This document shows, piece after piece, positions 19,001 through 27,716 of a DNA stretch of 64,000 nucleotides. Every line of letters begins with the position of its first letter. The first letter of the stretch is position 1. Below the pieces are notes generated by a model that was not told the DNA's origin, made no database searches, and saw nothing but the letters and a program-made list of their open reading frames with translations. A program made the position numbers and the translations under genes. The DNA comes from Kitasatospora mediocidica KCTC 9733 (GTDB lineage Bacteria; Actinomycetota; Actinomycetes; Streptomycetales; Streptomycetaceae), in assembly GCF_000744225.1 (NCBI RefSeq), contig NZ_JQLN01000001.1:806001-870000 (forward strand). The letters run 5' to 3'.

Positions 19001-20040
19001 TCGGCACCACCCGCTGGGGCGAGATCACCGGCGCGCTGCGCGACCTGCTCGGCACCCGCTTCGAACTTCGCCTGGGCGACCCGGTCGACTCGATGATCAA
19101 CATGCGGGCCGCCGCCAAGGTGCCCAAGCTCCCCGGCCGGGGCCTGACCGACGACCAGCTGCACTTCCTGACCGCCCTGCCCCGGATGGACGGCTCCGGC
19201 AGCACCGAGGACCTCGGCGAGGGCGTCGCGGACCTCGTGGACGCGATCGCCGACCACTGGACCGGCCCGCGCGCTCCCGAGGTCCGGATGCTCCCACTGA
19301 TGCTGGACGCCGCGACGCTGCCCGCGCCCGAGGGGCGGCTGCGGATCCCGATCGGTCTGGAGGACACCGCGCTCGCGCCGCTCTGGCACGACTTCGAGGA
19401 GTCCCCGCACCTGCTGGTGGTGGGCGACAGCGAGAGCGGCAAGACCAACCTGCTGCGCCTGGCCACCGCGGCCGTCACCAGCGCGTACACCCCGGAGGAG
19501 GCCAGGATCATGCTGGTCGACTACCGCCGCGAGCTCTACGAGGCGGTCCCCGAGGCCTACCGGCTGGGGTACGCGGTCGGGGTGGAGGTGCTGCGGCAGA
19601 TCGTGGACGGCGCGGCGCGCGCGATGCAGAACCGGGTGCCGGGCGCGGACATCTCGCCCGCGCAGCTGAAGCTGCGGGACTGGTGGCAGGGCCCCGAACT
19701 CTTCATCGTGGTCGACGACTACGACCTGGTGGCCGGCTCCGGCGCCGCCCATCCGTTCGCCGCGCTCTTCGACTACCTGGCGCAGGGCGCCGAGTTGGGC
19801 CTGCACCTGATCGTGGCGCGTGGCGCCAACGGCATCGGGCGGGCGATGTCCGACCCGCTGCTGCGCAAGCTCCAGGAGGTCAACACCCCTGCGGTGCTGC
19901 TCTCCTGCCCGCCGAGCGAGGGCTACCTGTTCGGCAACGTCAAGCCGCGCCAGTTCCCGGCCGGTCGCGGCCTGCACATCACCCGGCGCCGCACGGTCCA
20001 GGTGCAGACCGCGCACCTGGCCAAGGCCGAGGCCGAGTGA
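16075..20040 (+). CDS. eccC: Type VII secretion ATPase EccC (three FtsK/SpoIIIE domains)
   Basis: The 1,321-residue protein has two N-terminal membrane helices (about 35-55 and 65-85), a DUF-like stretch, and three ATPase modules. Their Walker A motifs are GATGSGKSE (about 485), GGPQSGKST (about 833) and GDSESGKTN (about 1116). A strong Walker B is visible in module 1 (PTLFVVVDEFSELL). It is the fused EccCab form, the motor that recognises WXG100 substrates. I choose the TTG at 16075 because AGGAG lies 7 bases upstream and the protein then starts SVVLVNR, as in homologues; a GTG at 16060 abuts its own GAGGA and is less likely. It diverges from eccD. Confidence 0.93.
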   Translation: MSVVLVNRTPRRPGPEMPDGEMQLQEPPVLPESQSGMASVISMAPMALGSLSMVFMFLRPDGGGGGAMSYIGIGMMALSSVGMLVTQLIRGSSDRKQQLRAERRDYLRYLSQMRKQARKTVVRQQEALAWRHPSPGELSALVRTSRLWERRSSHPDFSDVRIGTGQQRLATRLAPLATKPVEDLEPLCAHALRRFIHAYGTLDDQPIAIHLRGFAHLLVRCEEDPEQARAMVRAMLASLALFHAPDELRIAVVADGARRASWEWAKWLPHALHPTETDGAGALRLVASTLAEAEQLIGEEFAARPPFEPDAVPNRDEPFTVVVLDGPGAQGIARPALAGYRNAILVDLGEALEWKPSRVTLRLRIAQGRLTMVGADRNRKDEITDLGRPDALALTAATRTAALMAPYRIGDSVEAGEPLATDFDLTALLGIRDLHQHDVAQHWSERTQHNKLRVPLGLGADGKPVDLDIKESAQGGMGPHGMLIGATGSGKSELLRTLVLALAITHSSEVLNFVLVDFKGGATFLGLDALPHTSAVITNLADEAALVDRMRDTLHGELVRRQELLRSAGNYSSLLEYESARAAGTPLEPLPTLFVVVDEFSELLSAHRDFMELFVMIGRLGRSLGVHLLLASQRLDEGRMNALESHLSYRIGLRTFSAMESRGVLGVPDAYQLPSQPGNGFLRSDTSTLTRFKAAYVSGPYRPRRRPAQQAAIAGQVVPYGTEYVLPRHRPVVVEEEPAVEESGSLLEIAASKLYDVGPPAYRVWLPPLGVPPTLDELLPPLAPHPQRGLTTEGSADRGTLSVPVGVVDRPFHQQRDLLLADLSAAGGHVGIAGGPQSGKSTLLRTLITGLALTHTPSEVQFYCLDFGGGALSALRGLPHIGGITGRHDPERVLRTIAEVNGILTRREQRFAELGIDSIDAFRRRRAAGELADDPHGDVFLVIDGWNTVRQEFADLPPILTLIAQRGLNYGIHLIIGTTRWGEITGALRDLLGTRFELRLGDPVDSMINMRAAAKVPKLPGRGLTDDQLHFLTALPRMDGSGSTEDLGEGVADLVDAIADHWTGPRAPEVRMLPLMLDAATLPAPEGRLRIPIGLEDTALAPLWHDFEESPHLLVVGDSESGKTNLLRLATAAVTSAYTPEEARIMLVDYRRELYEAVPEAYRLGYAVGVEVLRQIVDGAARAMQNRVPGADISPAQLKLRDWWQGPELFIVVDDYDLVAGSGAAHPFAALFDYLAQGAELGLHLIVARGANGIGRAMSDPLLRKLQEVNTPAVLLSCPPSEGYLFGNVKPRQFPAGRGLHITRRRTVQVQTAHLAKAEAE

Positions 20041-20130
20041 GTGAACCCTGGTCAGGACGCTGCCCGTAGATCGGGGTAGGGTCCGGCGTCCGGTCGGGGC
20101 CATTCAGCCAACGACCAGTGGAGGCAGGCG

Positions 20131-22619
20131 ATGCCCGCGCCGACCCCGCGACCGCGGACCGACGACGTCCCCGAGGCACCGGGGACACCGTCCGCCGTGC
20201 CCGGCGCGACACCCGCCCGCAGCCTGCCGCGGCGGGCGCTGCGCCGGGTGCGCCGCCGGCTGGCCGTGGGCCGCGCTGGCGGTGTCACGACCGGCGCCGG
20301 CCCGTCCACGCTGCGTGCGGCGGGCCCGCACTTCGTCATCGCCGCACCGGACGACGACGGGCCGACGGCGGCGCTCTCCGGCCTGCCCGAGGACCCGCGC
20401 GTGCTGGTGGTGGTCGCCGCTGCGCCCGACGCCGCGCCCGTACTGCGCGCCCACCTGGCCGAGCTGGCCCGGACGGCGGCCGAACGCGGCGCGGGCGCCC
20501 TGCTGCTGGCCGCCTCCGGACTCGCCGCCGCACCGACTCACGAGCCCGGCGACGCACCGGCCCATGCGCCCGTCAACGCGCCGACCGATGCGCCTCGGCC
20601 CGCCCAACGGGTGGCGGAGCGCGCCGGGTTGCCGGTGGTCGCCCCGGACGGCCTGGTCTCGATCCGACCGGACGGCACGCTCCTGGTCAGCGCCGCCCGG
20701 CCCGGCGCCCCCGCATCCTGGTGGCACTGCGCACCGGGCGCGCAGCCCGAACGCCTCGGCGGGGTCTGGCCGTTGCCGACGACCCCTGCCGCCGCCGAGA
20801 CCCCCGACAGCACCGCCCAGGAGCCGCCGGAGCCGATCGACCCGACCGAACTCTTCGGCGTGGGCGGCCCGTTGCTCACCCGCCTGCCGTCCGGCTGCTG
20901 GCTCAGAGACGCCGAGGCGCCAACCAGCTTTCACCCCATGGCACTTGAGGGCATGTCGGCCGAACCCGGCAGCTTCGTCCTGGTCGTCGGCCATCCGGTC
21001 ACCCCGCTCGCGTCCGCCGACCAGCTGGCCGTCGCCGTCCACCATCTGGTTCCCCCGGACACCGCCCTACTGCTCAGCGCCCCCTGGGCCGCCCCGGTGG
21101 ACCTCGTCGCCCTGGCCGCCGAACTCGCCGCCGGGACGGGACGGGACGTCCGGGTCGCCGTCGGGCTGCCGATGCGCACGGCCGGCGGCCGTTCGGCCCG
21201 GCTGCTGCACGCCGACGGCAGCCTCGGCTGGGAGCCGTTCCTCGTCGAGCTGACCGCCTCCGCCGACCGCCACCAGGTGGTCGCCTCGGCCTGGCGCAGC
21301 CGGCCGGAGCACTGGACCCCGTGCGGCCCAGCCCAGTTCGAGGTGCTGCCGGGCTGGCGCCTGGAGGCCGTCCCCGCCGGGCTCTGGCTGCGCCCGGCGG
21401 ACCCGCAGGACTGCGCGCCCCGGCAGTACGGGCCTGACCCCGCACGGCCGTTGTTGGTCGTCGGCGAGCAGGGGCAGCCGGTCGACCCGCAGGTCTGGGA
21501 GGGCCTGGGCGAACTCCTCGCGGGCATCCCGCCGTTCGGGGACGCCCGGCTCGGCCTGCTGGTGGCCGGGACGACCGATGTCGGCTCCGAGGCGGTCGCC
21601 CGCTTCAGCGCCCGCCTGCACCACCTCGACTGGACGGACCCGCTCCCGGCCCCCACCACTCCCCCCGCCCCGCCCGAGCCCGAACCCACCCCCGAACCCG
21701 AACCCGAACCCACCCCCGAACCGCCAGCCGCACCCCCGGTCACGCCACCCCCGCCCACCTTCACCACCGGCCCGGTCACCCCCACCCCGCCGACCCCGAC
21801 CCCCTCGCCCGCACCCGAGGCACCCCCCACCCCCGCACCCTGCCCCCCACCCCGACCTCCCCGGGCCGCACCACCACCAGCACCCCCCAGGAGCGCGAGG
21901 CCGTCAAGTCCCTGCTGGGCGACCAGTTCCAGCGCCTGGCAAGCCGCGCCGACCAGGCGGGAACGCGACTGCCCTCCCTGCGTTCCTCCCTCCAGGACGA
22001 CGTCAAACCCGACCTGGTGGCCGTCCTCCTCCACCACCTCGACGCGCCGCACCCCGCCTCGCGCGCCGAACTCGCCCGCGCCGCACGGAGTTCCACCCCC
22101 GGCCCGCTCACCCCGGTGCTGGCCTGCCTGGGTTCCGGCCTGCGCCGACTGCCCAGCCACCACGGCGCGGTGCTGCTCGGCGCCCAGGCCGGACCGGACG
22201 CACTGCGCCACTACACACCCGGGGCGATCCTCACCGAGCCCGCGCCGCTTCCCGGATTCCCCTCCCACGAGATCGAGTTGGGAACACCCGTCGAGTTCGC
22301 CGTCTGGTCCACCACCGGCCGCCGGACCCTGGTCTTCGCGACGCCCGGCGAGGAGCCCGAGGTGGTCTTCGCACCGGGCACCCGCTTCTGCGTCCTGGAC
22401 CAGTTGCCGCCACCCGAGGAGGGTGGCCCGATCCGGGTGTTGCTACGCGAGTTGGGCGCCGACGGCCCGGAACAGGCCGGGGCGAACGAACGCGACCAGC
22501 AGACCGCCGAGCGCCTGCGCGGCTGGCTGGCCCGCCGCGACGCCCTTTCCGCCGCCCAACTGCGCGCGACGGGCCGCCCGCTCCACGCCGGGCTGACCCC
22601 GGGCGTCACCGTGGACTGA
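20131..22619 (+). CDS. T7SS-linked protein with ART-like C-terminus, frameshifted in a Pro linker
   Basis: ATG 20131 has GGAGG upstream and opens a frame with basic N-terminus (RRALRRVRRRLAVGR), a domain of alternating strands and helices, and a Pro/Glu-rich linker (21655-21850). After the linker that frame becomes Arg/Pro/Ser-rich nonsense. The protein-like reading continues in the frame one base earlier, from about 21855 (TTTSTPQEREAVKSLLGDQF) to the stop at 22619. The switch falls in C6-C7 runs at about 21820-21860, consistent with one missing C. The C-terminal part contains EVVFAPGTRFCVLDQ, which resembles the last strand motif of ADP-ribosyltransferase folds, but no clear R-S-E triad is seen. 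It follows eccC by 90 bp. I infer an ESX accessory or effector; function unknown. Confidence 0.6.
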
Positions 22620-22649
22620 CCCCTCCCCACCTCCCGAACCGACCGCCCG

Positions 22650-23438
22650 TCAAGCCTCCAGCCGGAGCACCCGCTCCGCGTCACCGGTCCGGGGGCAGGT
22701 GACGCAGGTGTCCGCCGGGCGGATCGTGTAGTAGAGGCAGCAGCCGAGCCGGGTGCGGGTCAGGTGACTGCGCCCCTCCGTGCCCGGCAGCCGGCGGAAG
22801 CCGGCCCCGCCGGCGAACGGCGCCGGCCCGCCGGGCAACAGGTCGGTGGCCTCGGCCACCGCCCGTTCCTCCTCCCCGAGCATCCGGCCGAGGTACCAGA
22901 TCCCGGAGACCAGATCGTCGGTCACCATGCCCCACAAGGCCCGGTCGCCGCGCTTCACCACCGGCCGGAAGGCCTCCAGCACGGGCGCCACATGCGCCGC
23001 GACGGCGGCCCGCAGCTCCGCACGCAACCCCTCCTCCCCCGCTCCTTCACGCTCTCCGCATACTTCCCGCCCATCAGCCGGCCGGACAGCCAGGTCTCCT
23101 GACCCCACCTCGATCCAGACGTCCTCCGGCCTCAGCCACGACACCCGGCCGTCGAGATACCAGGGGCCGCTGATCAGCAGGCAGGCCGACCAGAGGTAGT
23201 GGTGCAGCAGCCTGGAGGCGGCCACGTGCGGCGGTGCCACGCACCCGTGCTCGGCGCCGATCCGCCGCGCCTCAGCCTCAATCAACAGGCCGATCCCACC
23301 CGACAGTTCAGCGACACACAGCCATTCCCGACCCGGCCCCGAGACCGGCGCCGCGTCGACCACCGAGACCCGCAGCACCCCGCAGACACCCTTCAGCCGC
23401 CGATAGCCGTCCGCCAGGGACTGCTGAGTGTCGGGCAC
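22650..23438 (-). CDS. FhuF-like ferric siderophore reductase
   Basis: The 262-residue product ends with GCCLYYTIRPADTCVTCPRT, a C-C-x10-C-x2-C cluster that binds the [2Fe-2S] centre of FhuF-type reductases. Such proteins reduce Fe(III) in the cytoplasm to release it from imported siderophore. The GTG at 23438 is chosen over an upstream GTG near 23513 because it follows a GAGGGGGA site, and because the longer version would run over the iron box at 23472-23490. The gene diverges from the siderophore importer and is presumably repressed by a DmdR/IdeR-type regulator when iron is plentiful. Confidence 0.88.
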   Translation of the reverse strand: MPDTQQSLADGYRRLKGVCGVLRVSVVDAAPVSGPGREWLCVAELSGGIGLLIEAEARRIGAEHGCVAPPHVAASRLLHHYLWSACLLISGPWYLDGRVSWLRPEDVWIEVGSGDLAVRPADGREVCGEREGAGEEGLRAELRAAVAAHVAPVLEAFRPVVKRGDRALWGMVTDDLVSGIWYLGRMLGEEERAVAEATDLLPGGPAPFAGGAGFRRLPGTEGRSHLTRTRLGCCLYYTIRPADTCVTCPRTGDAERVLRLEA

Positions 23439-23471
23439 GGATTCCCCCTCACAGCGAAGTTGCCTCAAAAA

Positions 23472-23490
23472 TAAGGTGAGCCTCACCTTA
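23472..23490. promoter_or_regulatory. Iron box (DmdR/IdeR operator), fhuF side
   Basis: TAAGGTGAGCCTCACCTTA is a perfect 19-bp palindrome around a central base, very close to the actinobacterial iron-box consensus TTAGGTTAGGCTAACCTAA. It lies 34 bp before the reductase start and should cover its promoter. Confidence 0.88.
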
Positions 23491-23558
23491 TAGGCAGTCG
23501 GGACACAATTCACGACTCCACCGAGTGCGACCTGCCGGTTTGGTCAAGCTTGACTCAA

Positions 23559-23577
23559 TTAGGGTTGCCTAACCTAA
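23559..23577. promoter_or_regulatory. Iron box (DmdR/IdeR operator), importer side
   Basis: TTAGGGTTGCCTAACCTAA differs from the iron-box consensus at three inner positions. It ends 9 bp before the GTG of the first permease gene, leaving no room for a normal ribosome-binding site, which suggests a leaderless or near-leaderless transcript with the operator over the -10 region. Confidence 0.85.
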
Positions 23578-23586
23578 ACTGCACTC

Positions 23587-24618
23587 GTGCTGAGAATCGA
23601 CCTGCCAGCCTCAACAGCCCCGGCGCAGCGATCTCCGGCCGTCCGGCAACCCCTGTTGCTGGCCGTCGGGCTCTGTGTCCTGGTGCTCTGTCTCGCCCTG
23701 AGCCTTGCGCTCGGATCCCGCCCACTACCGCTCTCCACCGTGCTCGACGCGCTGTTCGGCGGCGGCCACGGACGGGACGCGGACGTGGTCACCGGGCTCC
23801 GCGTGCCGCGCACGATCATCGGACTGGTCGTCGGCGCCGCGCTCGGCGTGGCCGGCGCGGTCGCCCAGGGCGTCACCCGCAACCCGCTCGCCTCGCCAAC
23901 CACGCTGGGCGTCAACGCGGGTGCGAGCTTCGCCGTGGTCACCGCGATCTACGCACTGCACCTCACCCGCCCGGTCGAGTACGTCTGGTTCGCGGTCGCC
24001 GGCGCCGCCGTCGCCGCGATCGCCGCGCAGGCGATGGCCCGTCAGAGCGGAGACCTGGACCCGACCAGGCTCGCGCTCGGCGGCACCGTGCTCGCCGCGG
24101 TGCTGACCTCCTGGACCTCGGCGCTGATGCTCGCCAGCCGGCGCACCCTGGACGAGGCCCGCTTCTGGCTGGCCGGCTCGCTGGCCGGGCGCGGCCTCGA
24201 AGTCCTCACCCCGGTCCTGCCGTTGATCGTCCTCGGGCTGGCCCTGGCGTTCGCCGTCACTCCCGCGCTCAACACCCTGGCCCTGGGAGACGAGACCGCC
24301 CACGCGCTCGGCGTGCCGGTGACCCGGATCCGGGTGCTCGGCGGACTGGCGGTCGTGCTGCTGGCGGCGGCCGCGGTCGCGGTGGCCGGGCCGGTGGCCT
24401 TCGTCGGGCTGGCCGCGCCGCACCTGGTCCGGCTGGTGCTCGGCACCGACCACCGCTGGCTGCTGCCCGGTTGCCTGATCGTCGGTCCGGTCCTGCTGCT
24501 GGCCGCCGACGTGCTGGGCCGGGTGGTGGTGCGGCCCTCCGAGCTGGAGGTCGGCATCGTCACGGCCTTCCTCGGCGCGCCGCTGCTCGCCGTGCTGGCC
24601 CGGAAGGCGGCCCGGTGA
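23587..24618 (+). CDS. Siderophore ABC transporter permease 1 (FecCD family)
   Basis: The 343-residue membrane protein carries the FecCD signature GVTRNPLASPTTLGVNAG and the ATPase-coupling segment PVAFVGLAAPHLVRL, with about nine membrane helices. It forms half of the channel for ferric-siderophore import. The GTG start at 23587 is only 9 bp after an iron box and has no Shine-Dalgarno match. Its stop overlaps the start of permease 2 (GTGA), indicating translational coupling in one operon with the ATPase. Confidence 0.93.
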   Translation: MLRIDLPASTAPAQRSPAVRQPLLLAVGLCVLVLCLALSLALGSRPLPLSTVLDALFGGGHGRDADVVTGLRVPRTIIGLVVGAALGVAGAVAQGVTRNPLASPTTLGVNAGASFAVVTAIYALHLTRPVEYVWFAVAGAAVAAIAAQAMARQSGDLDPTRLALGGTVLAAVLTSWTSALMLASRRTLDEARFWLAGSLAGRGLEVLTPVLPLIVLGLALAFAVTPALNTLALGDETAHALGVPVTRIRVLGGLAVVLLAAAAVAVAGPVAFVGLAAPHLVRLVLGTDHRWLLPGCLIVGPVLLLAADVLGRVVVRPSELEVGIVTAFLGAPLLAVLARKAAR

Positions 24619-25664
24619 CCGCCCTCCCGCTCCCCGCCGTCCGCCCGCTCGGCGAACGCGCCCGACGCCGGCGCCGCACGCTGCTGCTCTGCGCGGCGGC
24701 CCTCGCCGCGCTGGTCGCACTGACCTCGCTCGGGCTGGCTTCCGGCCAGGTGTCGATGGCCCCGGGGACGGCACTGCGCGCGCTGCTCGGCCTGGGCGAC
24801 CCGGGCGACGTCCTGGTGGTCCAGCAGTTCCGGGCCCCGCGCGTGCTGGCGGCGCTGATCGCCGGCGCCGCGCTGGCCGTCTCCGGATCGCTGCTGCAAC
24901 GGCTGTTCCGCAACCCGCTCGCCTCGCCCGACGTGGTCGGCGTGACCGGCGGCGCGTCCTTCGGCGCGGTCCTGCTGCTCGCCACCGGCGCCTCCCAACT
25001 GCTCACCCCGCTGGCCGCGTTGGGCGGAGGCCTGGTCGCGGCGCTGGCGCTCGGCGCCTTCGCCTGGCGCGGCCGGGTGGCGGTGGGCCGACTGGTGCTG
25101 GTCGGCCTGGCCGTGCAGGCCGGGCTCGCGGCGGCGGTGAACCTGATGATCGTCCGCTTCCCGGCCGAACTCGCCTCCTCCGCCCTGCAGTGGACGACCG
25201 GCTCGCTGTACGGCAGCACCTGGCCGGGGGTCTGGGCGGGCGGCGGCGCGGTCGCCGTGGCGCTGGCCGCCGCCGCCCTCCAGGGCCGCCGCCTCTCGGT
25301 CCTCGACCTGGGCGACGAGTCGGCCGCCGCACTGGGCCTCACCCCGGCCCGGGCCCGGCTGCACCTCCTGCTGCTGACCATCGCGCTGGCCTCGCTGGCC
25401 GCCGCGCTCAGTGGGCCGGTCGGGTTCGTCGCCCTGGCCGTCCCGCACCTGGTCCGCTTCCTGGCCGGACCACCGACCCCCGGCACCCTGGCGCTCACCG
25501 CGCTCGCCGGCGCCGCCCTGCTGCTCGGCGCCGACCTGATCGTGCTGCACCTGCTGCCGGTCCACGGCCTGCCGGTCGGGGCGATGACCGCCACCCTCGG
25601 AGCGCCGTGGCTGCTCATCCTGATGATCCGCCAGGGCCGACCCGTCGATCGGAGCACCTCATGA
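24615..25664 (+). CDS. Siderophore ABC transporter permease 2 (FecCD family)
   Basis: The 349-residue permease has the paired FecCD motifs LFRNPLASPDVVGVTGG and GPVGFVALAVPHLVR. It partners permease 1 to form the heterodimeric import channel (FepD/FepG-like). The start is the GTG of a GTGA overlap at 24615; longer upstream frames are only readings across permease 1. Its own stop overlaps the ATPase start as ATGA, so three import genes are coupled. Confidence 0.93.
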   Translation: MTALPLPAVRPLGERARRRRRTLLLCAAALAALVALTSLGLASGQVSMAPGTALRALLGLGDPGDVLVVQQFRAPRVLAALIAGAALAVSGSLLQRLFRNPLASPDVVGVTGGASFGAVLLLATGASQLLTPLAALGGGLVAALALGAFAWRGRVAVGRLVLVGLAVQAGLAAAVNLMIVRFPAELASSALQWTTGSLYGSTWPGVWAGGGAVAVALAAAALQGRRLSVLDLGDESAAALGLTPARARLHLLLLTIALASLAAALSGPVGFVALAVPHLVRFLAGPPTPGTLALTALAGAALLLGADLIVLHLLPVHGLPVGAMTATLGAPWLLILMIRQGRPVDRSTS

Positions 25665-26494
25665 CCACCAGCACCCTGGCAACCGACCCCCTCGCAACCA
25701 GCACCCGCAACGAACTCAGCTGCCAGAGCCTGGAGTTGCGCTACGGCAGCCGCACCGTGGTCGACGGTCTGGACCTCACACTGCCCGGCGGCGCGGTCAC
25801 CGCCATCGTCGGCCCGAACGCCTGCGGCAAGTCCACCCTGCTGCGCGGCCTCACCCGGCTGCTCGACCCGGCCGCCGGCACGGTCACCCTGGACGGCTCG
25901 GACGTTCACCGGATGCCTGCCCGCACCCTCGCCAAGCGCCTGGGTCTGCTGCCGCAACAGCCGGTCACCCCCGAGGCGATCACCGTCGAGTCCCTGGTCC
26001 GGCTGGGCCGCTACCCGCACCAGCGGATGCTCAGCCCCTGGTCGGCCACCGACCAGGCGGCGGTCGAGGAGGCACTGACCCGCACCGGGACGGCCGAGCT
26101 GCGCGACCAGCCGGTGGACCGGCTCTCCGGCGGCCAGCGCCAGCGCGCCTGGATCGCCCTGACGCTGGCCCAGGACACCGAGCTCCTCCTGCTGGACGAG
26201 CCGACCACCTTCCTCGACCTCCGCCACCAGCTCGAAGTCCTCGACCTGGTCGCCGAGTTGAACGAGGAGGCAGGCCGCACCGTGGTGATGGTGCTGCACG
26301 ACCTCGGCCAGGCGGCCCGCTACGCCGACCACTTGGTGGTCCTGCACGAGGGTCGGTTGGCCGCCGCCGGACCACCCGCCGAGGTGCTGGACGCCGCCCT
26401 CGTGGAGGCCGTCTTCCAGGTCCCCTGTCAGGTGATCCCCGACCCGGAGACCGGCACCCCGCTGGTCGTCCCCCGCGGCCGCGCCAGACGCTGA
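25661..26494 (+). CDS. Siderophore ABC transporter ATP-binding protein (FepC-like)
   Basis: The 277-residue ATPase shows Walker A GPNACGKST, the signature LSGGQRQRAW, Walker B LLLLDEPTTFLD and the H-loop VLHD, in the order typical of iron-siderophore importers. The ATG at 25661 overlaps the permease stop. It energises uptake through the two FecCD permeases. A C-rich 116-bp gap separates it from the binding-protein gene. Confidence 0.94.
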   Translation: MTTSTLATDPLATSTRNELSCQSLELRYGSRTVVDGLDLTLPGGAVTAIVGPNACGKSTLLRGLTRLLDPAAGTVTLDGSDVHRMPARTLAKRLGLLPQQPVTPEAITVESLVRLGRYPHQRMLSPWSATDQAAVEEALTRTGTAELRDQPVDRLSGGQRQRAWIALTLAQDTELLLLDEPTTFLDLRHQLEVLDLVAELNEEAGRTVVMVLHDLGQAARYADHLVVLHEGRLAAAGPPAEVLDAALVEAVFQVPCQVIPDPETGTPLVVPRGRARR

Positions 26495-26610
26495 CCCCTC
26501 TCACCACCACCCCGGCCGGGCGGCCCACCGCCCCGCCGCTGCCCCGCCCTGCCCAAAACCACCCCGCCCAACAGCCGACCACCCACCTCTCTCCCGAACC
26601 AGGACATCCC

Positions 26611-27621
26611 GTGATCCAGCGCACCACCACCCGCCGACTCCGCACCCTGCCTGTCGCCGTCCTCGCCGCCGCCCTCAGCGCCACGCTCCTCGCCGGCTGC
26701 GGCAGCAGCGGATCGGACGGCGCCGCCGCCCCGGCCGCCTCCTCCCAGGGCACCGCCGCCGGCTTCCCGCGCAGCGTCACGCACGCGATGGGCACCGCCG
26801 AGCTCAAGGCGCAGCCCAAGCGCGTCGTGGTGCTGGACAGCGGCGAGTTGGACGACGTCACCCTGCTGGGCCTCACCCCGGTCGGCGCGGTCTCCCCGCA
26901 CATGAAGACCGAGGGCGGCTTCCCGTCCTACCTCAAGGGTGAGATCAGCGGCACCAAGGACGTCGGCCCGATGGCCGAACCCAACCTGGAGCTGATCGCC
27001 TCCCTCAAGCCCGACCTGATCCTCTCCTCCAAGGTCCGGCACGAGAAGATCTACTCCCAGCTCAACGCGATAGCCCCGACCGTCCTGGCCGAGACCACCG
27101 GCTTCCCGTGGAAGGCCAACCTCGCCCTATACGCCCAGGCGCTCGGCAGGGAGGACGAGGCGAAGAAGGCGCTGGCCGACTACCAGGCCCGGGCCGCCAA
27201 GCTCGGCGACGAGATCAAGGCCAAGAACGGCGGGACCACACCGACCGCCTCCGTGGTCCGCTTCGTGGCCGGCCCGACCCGCCTCTACCAGAAGTCCTCC
27301 TTCAGCGGCACGGTCCTCTCGGACGTCGGCCTGGGCCGCCCGGCCTCGCAGAACGTGGACGGCTCGATGCTGGAGGTCAGCCCCGAGCAGGTCGACAAGG
27401 CCGACGCCGACCTGGTCTTCGTCACCGTCGCCGACGACCCGACCAAGACCCAGCAGAGCCAGGTCCAGTCCACGCCGGTGTGGAAGAGCCTGAACGCCGT
27501 GAAGAACAACAAGGTGTTCAACGTCCCGGACGAGACCTGGATGTCGGGCATCGGCGTGCAGGCCGCCGACCAGATGCTGAACGACATCGCCAAGGCCGCC
27601 GGGGTCCCCGCCCCGCAGTAG
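26611..27621 (+). CDS. Iron-siderophore substrate-binding lipoprotein (FepB/FecB-like)
   Basis: The 336-residue protein has a basic N-terminus, a hydrophobic stretch and the lipobox LLAGC with Cys30 as the lipidated residue. The mature part has the TroA/FecB fold segments: KRVVVLDSGELDDVTLLGL, NLELIASLKPDLILSS and the C-terminal VFNVPDETWM. It would capture the ferric siderophore at the cell surface for the upstream permeases. The GTG start has AGGA at short distance. It is the last importer gene before the biosynthetic genes, so the system probably imports the siderophore made next door. Confidence 0.93.
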   Translation: MIQRTTTRRLRTLPVAVLAAALSATLLAGCGSSGSDGAAAPAASSQGTAAGFPRSVTHAMGTAELKAQPKRVVVLDSGELDDVTLLGLTPVGAVSPHMKTEGGFPSYLKGEISGTKDVGPMAEPNLELIASLKPDLILSSKVRHEKIYSQLNAIAPTVLAETTGFPWKANLALYAQALGREDEAKKALADYQARAAKLGDEIKAKNGGTTPTASVVRFVAGPTRLYQKSSFSGTVLSDVGLGRPASQNVDGSMLEVSPEQVDKADADLVFVTVADDPTKTQQSQVQSTPVWKSLNAVKNNKVFNVPDETWMSGIGVQAADQMLNDIAKAAGVPAPQ

Positions 27622-27628
27622 CCCGAAC

Positions 27629-27661
27629 CCGGGGGCGGGACCGTCCACGCCTCGCCCCCGG
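27629..27661 (+). terminator. Hairpin after the binding-protein gene
   Basis: CCGGGGGCG (27629-27637) pairs with CGCCCCCGG (27653-27661) across a 15-base loop, starting 8 bp after the stop codon. There is no T-run, so it may be a partial terminator or mRNA-stabilising stem that sets the ratio of transport to biosynthesis genes. Confidence 0.5.
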
Positions 27662-27666
27662 CCCGC

Positions 27667-27704
27667 TGTCACCGACCACCGAACCTGTCACCGACCACCG
27701 GAAC
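27667..27704 (+). repeat. 19-bp tandem repeat before the ATP-grasp gene
   Basis: TGTCACCGACCACCG occurs at 27667-27681 and 27686-27700, giving a 19-bp period. It fills the leader between the hairpin and the ATP-grasp start. It could be a recent duplication or a regulator site. The same 15 bases do not stand out at the iron boxes. Confidence 0.6.
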
Positions 27705-27716
27705 GGCAAGACCACC

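Noticed and set aside
18097-20103. Minus-strand frame of 668 codons opposite eccC
   Set aside because: eccC has three Walker motifs in the plus frame; the minus reading is a shadow with no motifs.
24560-26347. Minus-strand frame of 595 codons across the siderophore importer
   Set aside because: It crosses three well-identified plus-strand genes and is rich in Arg/Ala/Pro without motifs.
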